Below, piece by piece: positions 7,969 to 17,162 of a stretch of 64,000 bases of DNA. A program made the translations under genes and the position numbers. Each line of letters opens with the position of its first letter. Positions within the stretch are counted from its first letter, which is position 1. Location of the stretch: the NCBI RefSeq assembly GCF_006715305.1, contig NZ_VFMY01000001.1:4340001-4404000 (forward strand), read 5' to 3'. This DNA is from Arthrobacter sp. SLBN-100. Lineage in GTDB: Bacteria; Actinomycetota; Actinomycetes; Actinomycetales; Micrococcaceae. The notes under the pieces were generated by a model that worked only from the letters and a program-made list of their open reading frames with translations, did not search any database and was not told the origin of the DNA.

Positions 7969-9619
7969 CGACTCCGTCTCCCCGGCAGCAGCGCAGGCGG
8001 TGCCCGCCAACGAGGAGGAAACCCAGGGGAGCCACGTCCCGAAGCGCCTTGGGAGCGGCCGGAAAGCGCTCGTGGCAGGCCTGGTGTCCGCGGCAGTCAT
8101 TATGGCCGGTACGGGAGCAGTGGTTGCGGCCGGGTCCCTCCTTCCGCAAACCGAATCCAGCCGCAGCGTACCTGCCGGGGTATCGGCGGTTCCGGCCGGA
8201 AGCAGCGTGGGGGTCTGTCCAGGGCCCGCCCGTCTGCTGGAAGGCACGGAAGCGGGCACGGACCCGCAGTTCAGCCCGGAGTCAGAGACGGCTGCCAGTT
8301 CAGTCACCGCGGCCGTACTCAGCGCCGGCGGTGCCCTGCCGGCAAGCCGCGTTTCGGAACTCAACGGCACGACGGCCCTCGAAATCGCAAAAGAGCCTGG
8401 CCAGCCTGCTGCCACCAGTGCTCCCCAGGAGCTCCTGGCAGGGGTTGTGGCGGGCCGGCCGGTGAACCAGGTGAGTGTGCTCAGCGCCGATGCCGCAGCC
8501 AACCAGAAGGCCTCCGCTGCGGCAGCCATGAAGTTCACCGCAACCGACGGCGACCTGCAGGGGACGGCCGCCGCCAACTGCCAGCAGCCCTCCAACGACC
8601 AATGGCTTGCCGGTGCCAGTACCACGGTGGGCCGTACATCTGTGCTCATGCTCGCCAACGCTTCCACCACCCCGGCCACCGTGAGCCTGGAGCTGTTCGG
8701 GTCCAACGGACAGATCCAGGCGCCCGGAAGCCGCGGACTGCTCGTTGCCCCCGGTACTTCCCGGCCGGTGGTACTCGCCGGCCTCGCCCCGGCTGAACCA
8801 CAGCTGAGCGTTCACGTGCGCAGCGCGGGCGGTCCCGTGGCCGCCGTCATCCAACAAAGTGTCCTCCGGGGACTCACCCCGGGAGGTGTTGACTTCATCG
8901 CCCCCGGCGCGGCGCCGGCCGTCCGTCAGGTGATGACCGGCGTCGACGTCCAGGACGCCGGGCAGGTCGCGTCGCTCACGGAAAAGTCCGGGTACGAGGA
9001 CGCCGGGCCGGCCCTGCAGCTCACTGTGCCCGGCGCCTCGGATGCTGTGGTGGAGGTCAAGCTCTACGGAAGCGACGGCCAGAAGGCCCTCCCTTCCGGC
9101 GGGGTCATCACCGCCAAGGCGGGTGCAGTCACGGAGGTTCCCCTGGCAGGGGTCCCGGCCGGCCACTACACAGTGGCGGCATCATCTGATGTCACGTTCG
9201 TGGCAGCCGCCCGGGTCACGCGTGGACTCCAGGACAGCAAGGCGGTGGATGTTGCGTGGGCCGCGTCCGGGGTCAGGCTGGGCAGCCAGCACGTGGTCCC
9301 GGTTCCGCAGGGCGGGCAGCGGAACCTGGTTTTTGGTGCCTTGGAGAACCGGGCCACCATCACGTATTCGGCCATCACCGCCGACGGAAAAGTCCGGGCG
9401 CCGTCCACGGCGGACATCGCCGGCGGAACGACGGCATCCATCACCGTTCCGGAAAAGGCTGACGATTCCGACGTCGTCGGCTACGTGGTCTCGGCGGCGG
9501 GGGACGCCGCCTATGGTGCCTTGCTGCTGCAGCAGGACGGCAGGGATGACGTCTCGTCACTGGCTTTCCTGCCGGCAGCTGCCGGACAGGAAACCGTACC
9601 CGTGACACTCAGCTACTGA
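7961..9619 (+). CDS. DUF5719 family secreted/membrane-anchored protein
   Basis: A 552-residue protein with one transmembrane anchor (about residues 30-50, rich in Ala, Gly and Val) after a short cytoplasmic tail. The rest is a large extracytoplasmic region of repeated beta-strand-like segments rich in Ala, Val, Gly and Thr. It fits DUF5719, whose function is unknown. The ATG at 7961 is preferred over one at 7931 because AAGGA lies seven bases upstream. It overlaps the glycosyltransferase stop by eight bases, so the two are coupled and probably act together at the envelope. The stop is six bases from the converging metallopeptidase gene. Confidence 0.78.
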   Translation: MHNDSVSPAAAQAVPANEEETQGSHVPKRLGSGRKALVAGLVSAAVIMAGTGAVVAAGSLLPQTESSRSVPAGVSAVPAGSSVGVCPGPARLLEGTEAGTDPQFSPESETAASSVTAAVLSAGGALPASRVSELNGTTALEIAKEPGQPAATSAPQELLAGVVAGRPVNQVSVLSADAAANQKASAAAAMKFTATDGDLQGTAAANCQQPSNDQWLAGASTTVGRTSVLMLANASTTPATVSLELFGSNGQIQAPGSRGLLVAPGTSRPVVLAGLAPAEPQLSVHVRSAGGPVAAVIQQSVLRGLTPGGVDFIAPGAAPAVRQVMTGVDVQDAGQVASLTEKSGYEDAGPALQLTVPGASDAVVEVKLYGSDGQKALPSGGVITAKAGAVTEVPLAGVPAGHYTVAASSDVTFVAAARVTRGLQDSKAVDVAWAASGVRLGSQHVVPVPQGGQRNLVFGALENRATITYSAITADGKVRAPSTADIAGGTTASITVPEKADDSDVVGYVVSAAGDAAYGALLLQQDGRDDVSSLAFLPAAAGQETVPVTLSY

Positions 9620-9625
9620 CGCGGG

Positions 9626-10138
9626 TCAGTACCGGCGCCGGTAAACGGGGTCAAGGGTTTCGGGGGCAACACCGAGCATTTCGGCGGTGTGCTCCACCAC
9701 CACGTCATGAACCAGGTCCTGGAGGTCGTCGAGGCCGCCGCTGGCCTGCTCCACCACGCGGCGGTACACCGTGATCATCGGGCCGTCCCCGTCCGTGGCA
9801 GGGATGTAGGCGCCCATGGGGGCCGGGGCCGAATTCGCGGCGAGCTGTTCGAGGTCAGGAGGAATTTCATCCACACCGAACCGGACGCCATCAAGGGTCT
9901 TGCCCCAGATATCGTGGAGCCGCTGCGCGGAGTCCAGCACCATGTCATCGAACCGGTCCGAACGCGTGCGGTAACCGGGATGGGTGGGGAGCATCACTTC
10001 GCCACGGAGGCCGCGTCCGTGCCGGTTACGGCGGCGGGCCATGAAGCTCTTGCCGGGCAATGCCGTGCCCGGGTCCTTGCGGGCATCCGGGTCAGCCAAC
10101 CGGACCGTAAAACCTGATTCATGGTTCGATGACTGCAT
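9626..10138 (-). CDS. Metallopeptidase family protein (Rv3259 type)
   Basis: 170 residues. An N-terminal basic patch (ARRRNRHGRGLRGEVMLP) precedes the family core FDDMVLDSAQRLHDIWG and GVRFGVDEIP, then VYRRVVEQASGGLDDLQDLVHDVVVEHTAEMLG. The family is annotated as metallopeptidase because of a zincin-like helix, but no HExxH is present here. The helix reads HDVVVEH, so peptidase activity is doubtful. The start is the ATG at 10138; an ATG nearer MARRRNRHG is possible. It diverges from DUF3499, as Rv3259 does from Rv3258c. Confidence 0.75.
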   Translation of the reverse strand: MQSSNHESGFTVRLADPDARKDPGTALPGKSFMARRRNRHGRGLRGEVMLPTHPGYRTRSDRFDDMVLDSAQRLHDIWGKTLDGVRFGVDEIPPDLEQLAANSAPAPMGAYIPATDGDGPMITVYRRVVEQASGGLDDLQDLVHDVVVEHTAEMLGVAPETLDPVYRRRY

Positions 10139-10243
10139 ATATCGACTGTAAACCCGGGGGAACAATTACGCGACACATTGCCTCCAGCTTCACGGGCGCG
10201 TCGACCCGAAGCTGCAATGCGGCGTTTTGCGGTGGACAGCGGG

Positions 10244-10249
10244 TAGTCT
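10244..10249 (+). promoter_or_regulatory. Putative -10 box of the DUF3499 gene
   Basis: TAGTCT lies eight bases before the GTG start and no ribosome binding site is present, so a leaderless or near-leaderless mRNA is likely. Confidence 0.45.
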
Positions 10250-10257
10250 GGGATGTC

Positions 10258-10647
10258 GTGGGAGCTATCCGTCAGTGTTCAAGATCTGCGTGCCGCCAGT
10301 CAGCGGTGGCTACCCTGACGTACGTCTATGCCGACTCCACCGCAGTCCTCGGTCCGCTGGCCACCTACGCCGAGCCCCATTGTTACGATCTGTGCGAGCA
10401 GCACGCAGACTCCCTTACCGTCCCGCGGGGCTGGGAAGTCCTGCGCCTCGCCATGCCCACCACCCCGCAGCAGCCGGGCCCCGATGACCTGTTGGCCTTG
10501 GCTAATGCTGTGCGGGACGCCGCTGCGTTGCCGGCCCAGCCGCAGCCGGGCCCTGCCAAGCGCGGCCCGCACTCAGCCCTGGAAGCTCCGGCTGGAGCGG
10601 AGGGCACCCGAAGGGGCCACCTGCGCGTCCTCCGGGAACCGTCCTGA
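10258..10647 (+). CDS. DUF3499 family protein
   Basis: A 129-residue actinobacterial protein. The conserved opening GAIRQCSRSACRQSAVATLTYVYADSTAVLGPL and the HCYDLCEQHA segment carry two cysteine pairs (near residues 7/12 and 42/46), which suggests a zinc ribbon. The C-terminal 60 residues are low-complexity Pro/Ala/Gly. The function is unknown. The GTG at 10258 is chosen because the family begins there; the open frame extends upstream only into the promoter. Homologue of Rv3258c. In M. tuberculosis the next gene is phosphomannomutase (pmmA), whereas here Trm112 follows directly. Confidence 0.85.
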   Translation: MGAIRQCSRSACRQSAVATLTYVYADSTAVLGPLATYAEPHCYDLCEQHADSLTVPRGWEVLRLAMPTTPQQPGPDDLLALANAVRDAAALPAQPQPGPAKRGPHSALEAPAGAEGTRRGHLRVLREPS

Positions 10648-10724
10648 ACCGATCTGGCGGTACGCTGGAAGCTGCAATTCCGTCCGCTACCGGCGCCAGC
10701 GCGCCCGTCAGGGAGCATGTATCA

Positions 10725-10961
10725 ATGCCAAAGATCAGTCCCGAACTGCTGTCCGTCCTGCGTTGCCCCGTGACAGGAGCGCCTTTGGTGCAGGAGGGCG
10801 AGGAACTTGTTTCAACCGCCGCTGACGAGTCCGGAGTGAAGCCCCGTTACGCCATTGAGGACGGCATTCCGCTGCTGCTTCCGCCCGAACTGCTGGCAGC
10901 CGCCGCATCCGCCGGTTCAGGCCAGCATGGCGCATCCATGGCTGCGCGGCCGGCAGAGTAG
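10725..10961 (+). CDS. Trm112 family protein
   Basis: A 78-residue zinc-ribbon-like protein. It opens with the family signature [21 protein letters not shown] and has the second half [15 protein letters not shown], as in bacterial Trm112/YcaR proteins, which are small partners of methyltransferases or of envelope enzymes. Only one cysteine remains (the canonical C-P-x-C reads C-P-V-T), so zinc binding is unlikely. A TACGCT -10-like box lies at 10660-10665, giving a leader of about 50 bases with GGGAG before the ATG. Confidence 0.85.
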   Translation: MPKISPELLSVLRCPVTGAPLVQEGEELVSTAADESGVKPRYAIEDGIPLLLPPELLAAAASAGSGQHGASMAARPAE

Positions 10962-11079
10962 CCCTTCACCCCCCACGTCCATTCGACCACAGGCCTACCC
11001 GGCCACCGGCGTGGCCCCGTTGCCGCAGTTCCCGGATACAGCACGGGCTACACCGCCGGACCAAGTAAAGGATTTACCC

Positions 11080-12558
<1,479 letters not shown>

Positions 12559-12560
12559 GA

Positions 12561-12605
12561 AGTAAAGCGCCCGGGTGCCCACCGCACCCGGGCTGTTACT
12601 TTTTG
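12561..12605 (+). terminator. Rho-independent terminator of ahcY
   Basis: A perfect 10-bp GC stem (12569-12578 with 12584-12593) around a five-base loop, flanked by AGTAA/TTACT that also pair, then a TTTTT run. Confidence 0.92.
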
Positions 12606-12609
12606 CACC

Positions 12610-12615
12610 TAGGAT
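12610..12615 (+). promoter_or_regulatory. Leaderless -10 box of the L,D-transpeptidase gene
   Basis: TAGGAT followed by exactly six bases and the ATG at 12622. There is no Shine-Dalgarno sequence. Confidence 0.6.
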
Positions 12616-12621
12616 CAAAAT

Positions 12622-13860
12622 ATGGAGCTTGACGTTAAGCCCCGCCGGACCGGCGGGGCCAAGAAGATTCTTTTGGTGGCGGCCGTGTGCCTCCTCGCCG
12701 CCGCGGGCGGCGTGTTCGGCGCTGTGGCCCCCGGAGTTGCCCGCGGTGCCATCGAATCCGAGGCAGGCTCCGCCGTCAGGACATCCCCCGGCGTCGCTTT
12801 GCCGGTGATCGCTCCCGTGAAGCTGGACGCCGCACCCGCCGACGGTGCCAAGCAGGTCAACCCTGCTGCGCCCGTGTCGCTGAACGTGGCCAATGGCACC
12901 ATCGAACGGGTCACCCTCACCAGCACTGCAGGCGAAACCGTGGAAGGCAGCATCGACGCCGAGGGTACCGGCTGGACCGCGGCCGGAGCGTTGAAGTTCA
13001 ACACGGACTACAGCTACACCTACGTGGTCAAGGACACCGCCGGACGCGAGACAAGTACCACGCAGACGTTCAGCACAGTCTCCAGTACCCATGAAGCGGA
13101 CGCCGCCATCTACCCCCTGGACGGCATGAAGGTGGGCGTGGGGCAGCCCCTGCAGGTCATCTTCAGTGAGCCTGTCACCAACCGGGAGGCCGTGGAGAAG
13201 GCCATCACCGTTTCCAGCAGCGCCGGCCAGACAGGCGCTTTCCACTGGTACAGCGACACCATGGTGCGGTACCGGGCCGAAAACTTCTGGGCGGCGAATT
13301 CGACCATCACCATGGACATGAAGCTGTTCGGCGTGGACTTGGGGAACGGCCAGATTGCCAACTTCAACAAAAAGGTGAACGTCTCCATTGGTGACAAGAA
13401 GGTGGCGGTGGCGGATGCTGCAGCGCACACCTTCACGCTGAGCGTCAATGACCAGGTGGTCAAGACACTGCCCGTCAGCATGGGGGACCAGCGCTTCCCG
13501 TCAGCCCGGGGCTACGGCGTTCTGATGGAAAAGAAACGCTATGACCACTTCCGCGCCTCCAGCATTGGGCTGAAGCCGGACGACCCCGCCTACTACGGCG
13601 ACGTGGACGTGGAGTACACCATCCGGCTCACCCTCAGCGGCGCCTACATCCACCAGGCATTGCCGTCCGCGTTCCCGTTCATCGGCAACACGAACGTCTC
13701 GCATGGCTGCATCGGTTTCGCTCCCGACGGCGCCGCCTGGGTCTTCGACAACATGGGCACGGGCGACGTGGTCCAGATCGTCAACACCGAGGGTGACTAT
13801 GCGGCCCACACTGACGGCTTCGGTGACTGGAACATCCCCTGGGGCGAATACGACAACTAG
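12622..13860 (+). CDS. L,D-transpeptidase with Ig-like domains
   Basis: 412 residues. A membrane anchor (about residues 13-35) is followed by two Ig-like domains (about 60-155 and 160-255) and a C-terminal YkuD catalytic domain. The active-site motif SHGCIGF has its cysteine near residue 363 and its histidine two residues before. This is the layout of mycobacterial LdtMt2 and related enzymes, which make 3-3 cross-links in peptidoglycan outside the membrane. The usual Arg after the Cys (HGCIR) is replaced by Gly, a known actinobacterial variant. It converges with the RDD gene, leaving only 15 bases between stops. Confidence 0.92.
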   Translation: MELDVKPRRTGGAKKILLVAAVCLLAAAGGVFGAVAPGVARGAIESEAGSAVRTSPGVALPVIAPVKLDAAPADGAKQVNPAAPVSLNVANGTIERVTLTSTAGETVEGSIDAEGTGWTAAGALKFNTDYSYTYVVKDTAGRETSTTQTFSTVSSTHEADAAIYPLDGMKVGVGQPLQVIFSEPVTNREAVEKAITVSSSAGQTGAFHWYSDTMVRYRAENFWAANSTITMDMKLFGVDLGNGQIANFNKKVNVSIGDKKVAVADAAAHTFTLSVNDQVVKTLPVSMGDQRFPSARGYGVLMEKKRYDHFRASSIGLKPDDPAYYGDVDVEYTIRLTLSGAYIHQALPSAFPFIGNTNVSHGCIGFAPDGAAWVFDNMGTGDVVQIVNTEGDYAAHTDGFGDWNIPWGEYDN

Positions 13861-13875
13861 CGCAACTGCCGGCGC

Positions 13876-14676
13876 CTAACTGCTGAAAGGCAGCCGGTGC
13901 AGCCGCTCAGCGGTCTCGGCATTCCGCCGTCGTGCCTCGCCCAGCCTGGCCAGCTCCCTGCTCCGCCGCTCAGCAACGACGGCGGCAAGGTAGTCATCGG
14001 GGCTGGTTCCGGGAGGCGGGGGAGGAGCCACGTGGGCCGCCAGCTCAGTGGCGATTGACTCAGCGAGTCCGGCCCTGGACAGGGGTGCCATGCGGCCGGC
14101 CTGCCGGATGAACTGGGACGCCCGCCGCGCTGTGGCATCGGGAATCCTTCCGATGTCAGCCGCAGCCGCCCAGGCCTGGAGGCGGGGCGGAACGAACACC
14201 GGCGCGGAGTGTTCCACCGGTACCCGGGTGCGGATGGCGTAAGTCCCGGCCATCAGGTCGCCCAGCCGGCGTGACCTCGCATTGAAGAGGGCCACGGCGA
14301 TGGCAAGCCCGCCCAAGGTCAGGTAGATTTCCAGGAATCCGGTCAGGCCGCGGATGAGGGCGTGGCGGAAGCGGATGGCGCCGCCGTCCTCCCGGACCAC
14401 CCGCAGGCCTGCCGCAAGCTTGCCCAGCGAGAGCCCGCGGCTCAGGGTCTCGACCGCCACCGGAACGATCACCAGGCAAAAGACCACGCTGGCAAGGACC
14501 AACGCCTGCATCGCGGCCGCGTCCAGGTCCTCACCGGCGGCTGATACCCCCAGCAGGATCACCACCAGCAGCACGATGCTCAACGCCATGTCCAGGAGCA
14601 GGCCCAGGGCGCGCGCCGCGAAGGAGGCCGGACGCAATTCCAGTACAACGGCTTCGCCCGTGACGATCGAACTCAC
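13876..14676 (-). CDS. RDD family membrane protein
   Basis: 266 residues. The RDD domain is at the N-terminus: ELRPASFAARALGLLLDMALS, with the R and D residues of the family, then three further hydrophobic segments up to about residue 150. The C-terminal 110 residues are soluble and Arg/Ala-rich (RRSRELARLGEARRRNAETAERL), probably coiled-coil. The role is unclear. RDD proteins often accompany SpoIIM genes, as here in divergent orientation. The GTG at 14676 (SSIVTGEAVV) is chosen because AGGAA lies about seven bases upstream. A TAGACT -10 box lies at 14720-14715. Confidence 0.85.
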   Translation of the reverse strand: MSSIVTGEAVVLELRPASFAARALGLLLDMALSIVLLVVILLGVSAAGEDLDAAAMQALVLASVVFCLVIVPVAVETLSRGLSLGKLAAGLRVVREDGGAIRFRHALIRGLTGFLEIYLTLGGLAIAVALFNARSRRLGDLMAGTYAIRTRVPVEHSAPVFVPPRLQAWAAAADIGRIPDATARRASQFIRQAGRMAPLSRAGLAESIATELAAHVAPPPPPGTSPDDYLAAVVAERRSRELARLGEARRRNAETAERLHRLPFSS

Positions 14677-14714
14677 ACTGGTTCCTGTTTCTAACGGCTG
14701 ATGTTGCAGACGCA

Positions 14715-14737
14715 AGTCTAGTGCCGGGCGCTAGGCT
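14715..14737. promoter_or_regulatory. Divergent -10 boxes of the RDD and spoIIM genes
   Basis: TAGACT on the minus strand (14720-14715) faces the RDD gene, with a leader of about 30 bases. TAGGCT on the plus strand (14732-14737) lies exactly six bases before the GTG of the SpoIIM gene, so that mRNA is predicted leaderless. The two promoters are nearly back to back. Confidence 0.55.
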
Positions 14738-14743
14738 GATGCC

Positions 14744-15736
14744 GTGGATATGGACGCGTTCTCCGCCGTTAATGCGGACAAGTGGTCCCGGCTGCACGAA
14801 CTCGCCTACAAGGCCAGGCTGACCGGGTCAGAAGCAGACGAGCTGCTGGCCCTGTACCAGTCCACGTCCGCACATCTGTCCCTTATCCGGTCCCTGGCTC
14901 CGGAAAGCGGCCTCTCAGCGTCCCTTTCGGCCACGCTGGCGCAAGCCCGGACCCGATTCACCGGAGCGCGCTCGAACGTGATGGTGGACTTGGCGCGGTT
15001 CTTTGTGGTGGCCCTGCCTGCCGCGTTGTACCGGCTCACCTGGCTCACCCTGGCGTGCGGTACCGCGTTTATCCTCATCGGCAGCGCCTATGCGGTGTGG
15101 ATTGCCGGGGAGCCGGAGGCATTGCGGGCAGTGGCCTCCGAAGCGGCGGCCCGGCAGTACGTCGAGGACGACTTCATCAACTATTACTCCGAAAATCCTG
15201 CCGCCTCCTTTGCCGGCGCCGTCTGGACCAACAACGCCTGGATCAGCGCGCAAGCCGTGGCCCTGGGGATCACCGGCGTGTGGGTGCCCATGATCCTGTT
15301 CGCCAACGCGCAGGGGGTAGGCATTGCCGCCGGCATCTTCGCCGCGGCCGGCAAATCGGATGTCTTCTTCAGTTACATCCTGCCGCACGGCCTGATGGAA
15401 CTCACGGCAGTGTTCATTGCCTGCGCCGCCGGCCTGCGGATCTTCTGGGCCATGGTTTCGCCCGGCCCGCGTACCCGGGGCAGGGCCGTGGCCGAGGAAG
15501 GCAGGTCACTGATCACCGTGGCCTTGGGACTGGTCCTGGTGCTTTTCGTCTCTGGACTGGTGGAAGGGTTCGTGACCCCCAGTGCGCTGCCGGTGTGGGC
15601 AAAGATCGGTATCGGAGCCTCGGTACTGGCGGCGTACTGGTTCTATGTTGTGGCATGCGGCCGGCCTGCCTACCTGGCGGGGGAGCGCGGTGACCTGCGC
15701 CGCGAGGATGCCGGCTATTCCGAAATCGCTGCCTGA
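14744..15736 (+). CDS. Stage II sporulation protein M (SpoIIM) family membrane protein
   Basis: 330 residues. A soluble helical N-terminus (MDMDAFSAVNADKWSRLHELAYKA) precedes about six transmembrane segments, including the SpoIIM-type NNAWISAQAVALGITG and FFSYILPHGLMELTAVFIACAAGLRI. The family is named after a Bacillus engulfment protein but is widespread in non-sporulating actinobacteria, where its role is unknown. An envelope function is likely. The GTG at 14744 starts directly after a TAGGCT-N6 promoter. Paired divergently with the RDD gene, a common arrangement in actinobacteria. Confidence 0.87.
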   Translation: MDMDAFSAVNADKWSRLHELAYKARLTGSEADELLALYQSTSAHLSLIRSLAPESGLSASLSATLAQARTRFTGARSNVMVDLARFFVVALPAALYRLTWLTLACGTAFILIGSAYAVWIAGEPEALRAVASEAAARQYVEDDFINYYSENPAASFAGAVWTNNAWISAQAVALGITGVWVPMILFANAQGVGIAAGIFAAAGKSDVFFSYILPHGLMELTAVFIACAAGLRIFWAMVSPGPRTRGRAVAEEGRSLITVALGLVLVLFVSGLVEGFVTPSALPVWAKIGIGASVLAAYWFYVVACGRPAYLAGERGDLRREDAGYSEIAA

Positions 15737-15863
15737 ATCGTTGTAATCCGTCCGGGGTGGTTCCTCGCCCAGCCGGAATCCCGGACGGTAGGCTCGTGAA
15801 CAGAGAAAGCGCGCCGGTGGACCCGGAACCTGGCGCGAAGACCCAACGGAAGTGGACGCTGCT

Positions 15864-17162
15864 GTGAAAGACGAAACTCCTGCCCGCGCCCGGCGTACCG
15901 AGCCGCAGCCGGACCCGATCCTGGACACCTCCGGGGACTCTGAAGAGCCCGCGTTCTCCTGGATGACCGGCGGCGCAGGCGCCGGAAGCTCAGCCGCGGA
16001 CGGCACCCGTGAAGCCGGAAGCTCAGCGGCGGACGGCACCCGTGAAGCCGGGAGCGCCGAAGCCGCCGGCACCGAATCCGGCGGCACCGAATCCGGCCGC
16101 CCCGGTCTTCCTGGCGGCCCCCGCAGACCAATCACGGATGAAGACGCCGCGATGCCGGTCCACGCAGGTACTGCCGGGTCTTCGGCCGCAGCCGCAACAG
16201 CAGCCGCGGCAGCCGCGGCAGCCGCGGCCGGCGCGGCTGCCCCACGTGCACGCAAGGTTGACCAGCCCGAAAGCCGGGCGGACCGCAAAGCCGCCGAGGC
16301 CGCCGTCGAAGAGCCGGAGCCGGCTGCCAGCGACGGAAGTTCAGCCGTTTTCCGGGAGCAGCTGCCCACCTCGGCCCTGCAGGTCCGCCCGCCCGAGGAG
16401 GAGGTGGAGCGCCGCAACGCCCAGCGGGAGAGCGCGGCAAACGCCAAGCCCGTGGCTCCACGGGTGATGCAGGTCCTGCTCGCCATCTTCTTCCCGCTGG
16501 TATTGCTGATCCTCGCCGTCCGGGCGGTGACGAGTCCGCTGTTCCTCTGGGTGGAGTACAACCGCCCCGGATTTCCCGGTGACGGCTACGGGTTCAGCAC
16601 CGACGACAGGATGACTTATGGCTCCTACGCGGTGGATTACCTCAACAACTGGGCGGGGCCGCGCTACCTGGGTGACCTGGTGTACCGCAGCGGCGACAAG
16701 CTGTTCAAGGACGGCGAAGTCAGCCACATGGCGGACGTCAAGCTGGTGATCCTGTCCGCCTTCGGCGCGGGCGTGCTGCTGGTCCTGGTGAGCCTCATCG
16801 CTATCCTTTACCTGCGCAGGCGCAGCTCCGGGGGCGTCAGGAGGGGCCTGTTCGCCGGCGCTATCATCACGCTGGTGCTGATCCTGGGCCTGGGGACCCT
16901 GGCAGTGCTGGGATGGCAGCAGTTCTTCACCGAGTTCCACCGGATCTTCTTCGCCGAGGGCTCCTGGACGTTCAGCATGGATGACACACTGATCCGGTTG
17001 TTCCCGGGCCAGTTCTGGATTGACGCCGGAATGGTGATTGCCGGCCTGGTACTGGTGACTGCGCTCGTGACGCTGGTCCTCACTTGGCCTACACGCCGGC
17101 GGCGTGGCCTTGTGAAGGACAGTGCCGGCGCGGCAGGGGATCACTCCGCCGATCAGGCGTAA
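15864..17162 (+). CDS. TIGR01906 (DUF1461) family membrane protein with a repetitive N-terminus
   Basis: About 432 residues. The last 240 are the TIGR01906 integral membrane core: a first transmembrane segment (LAIFFPLVLLILAVRAVTSPL), the extracytoplasmic region LWVEYNRPGFPGDGYGF and DYLNNWAGPRYL, then three more segments. The first 190 are disordered and Ala/Glu/Gly-rich, with an 11-residue repeat (GSSAADGTREA, twice, then degenerate) and a run of 11 alanines. The function is unknown. Start uncertain: a GTG at 15864 (GGAAG 11 bases upstream) or at 15852. A TAGGCT -10 box lies at 15789-15794. The 3' end overlaps the converging acyl-CoA ligase gene by ten bases. Confidence 0.8.
   Translation: MKDETPARARRTEPQPDPILDTSGDSEEPAFSWMTGGAGAGSSAADGTREAGSSAADGTREAGSAEAAGTESGGTESGRPGLPGGPRRPITDEDAAMPVHAGTAGSSAAAATAAAAAAAAAAGAAAPRARKVDQPESRADRKAAEAAVEEPEPAASDGSSAVFREQLPTSALQVRPPEEEVERRNAQRESAANAKPVAPRVMQVLLAIFFPLVLLILAVRAVTSPLFLWVEYNRPGFPGDGYGFSTDDRMTYGSYAVDYLNNWAGPRYLGDLVYRSGDKLFKDGEVSHMADVKLVILSAFGAGVLLVLVSLIAILYLRRRSSGGVRRGLFAGAIITLVLILGLGTLAVLGWQQFFTEFHRIFFAEGSWTFSMDDTLIRLFPGQFWIDAGMVIAGLVLVTALVTLVLTWPTRRRRGLVKDSAGAAGDHSADQA
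15981..16046 (+). repeat. 33-bp in-frame tandem duplication
   Basis: Two copies (15981-16013 and 16014-16046) differ at a single base and encode an 11-residue unit; a degenerate third copy follows. They lie in the disordered N-terminus of the TIGR01906 protein. Confidence 0.9.

Noticed and set aside
10962..11079. SAH riboswitch upstream of ahcY
   Set aside because: The 118-base gap is the right place, but I do not see the conserved SAH-aptamer core.
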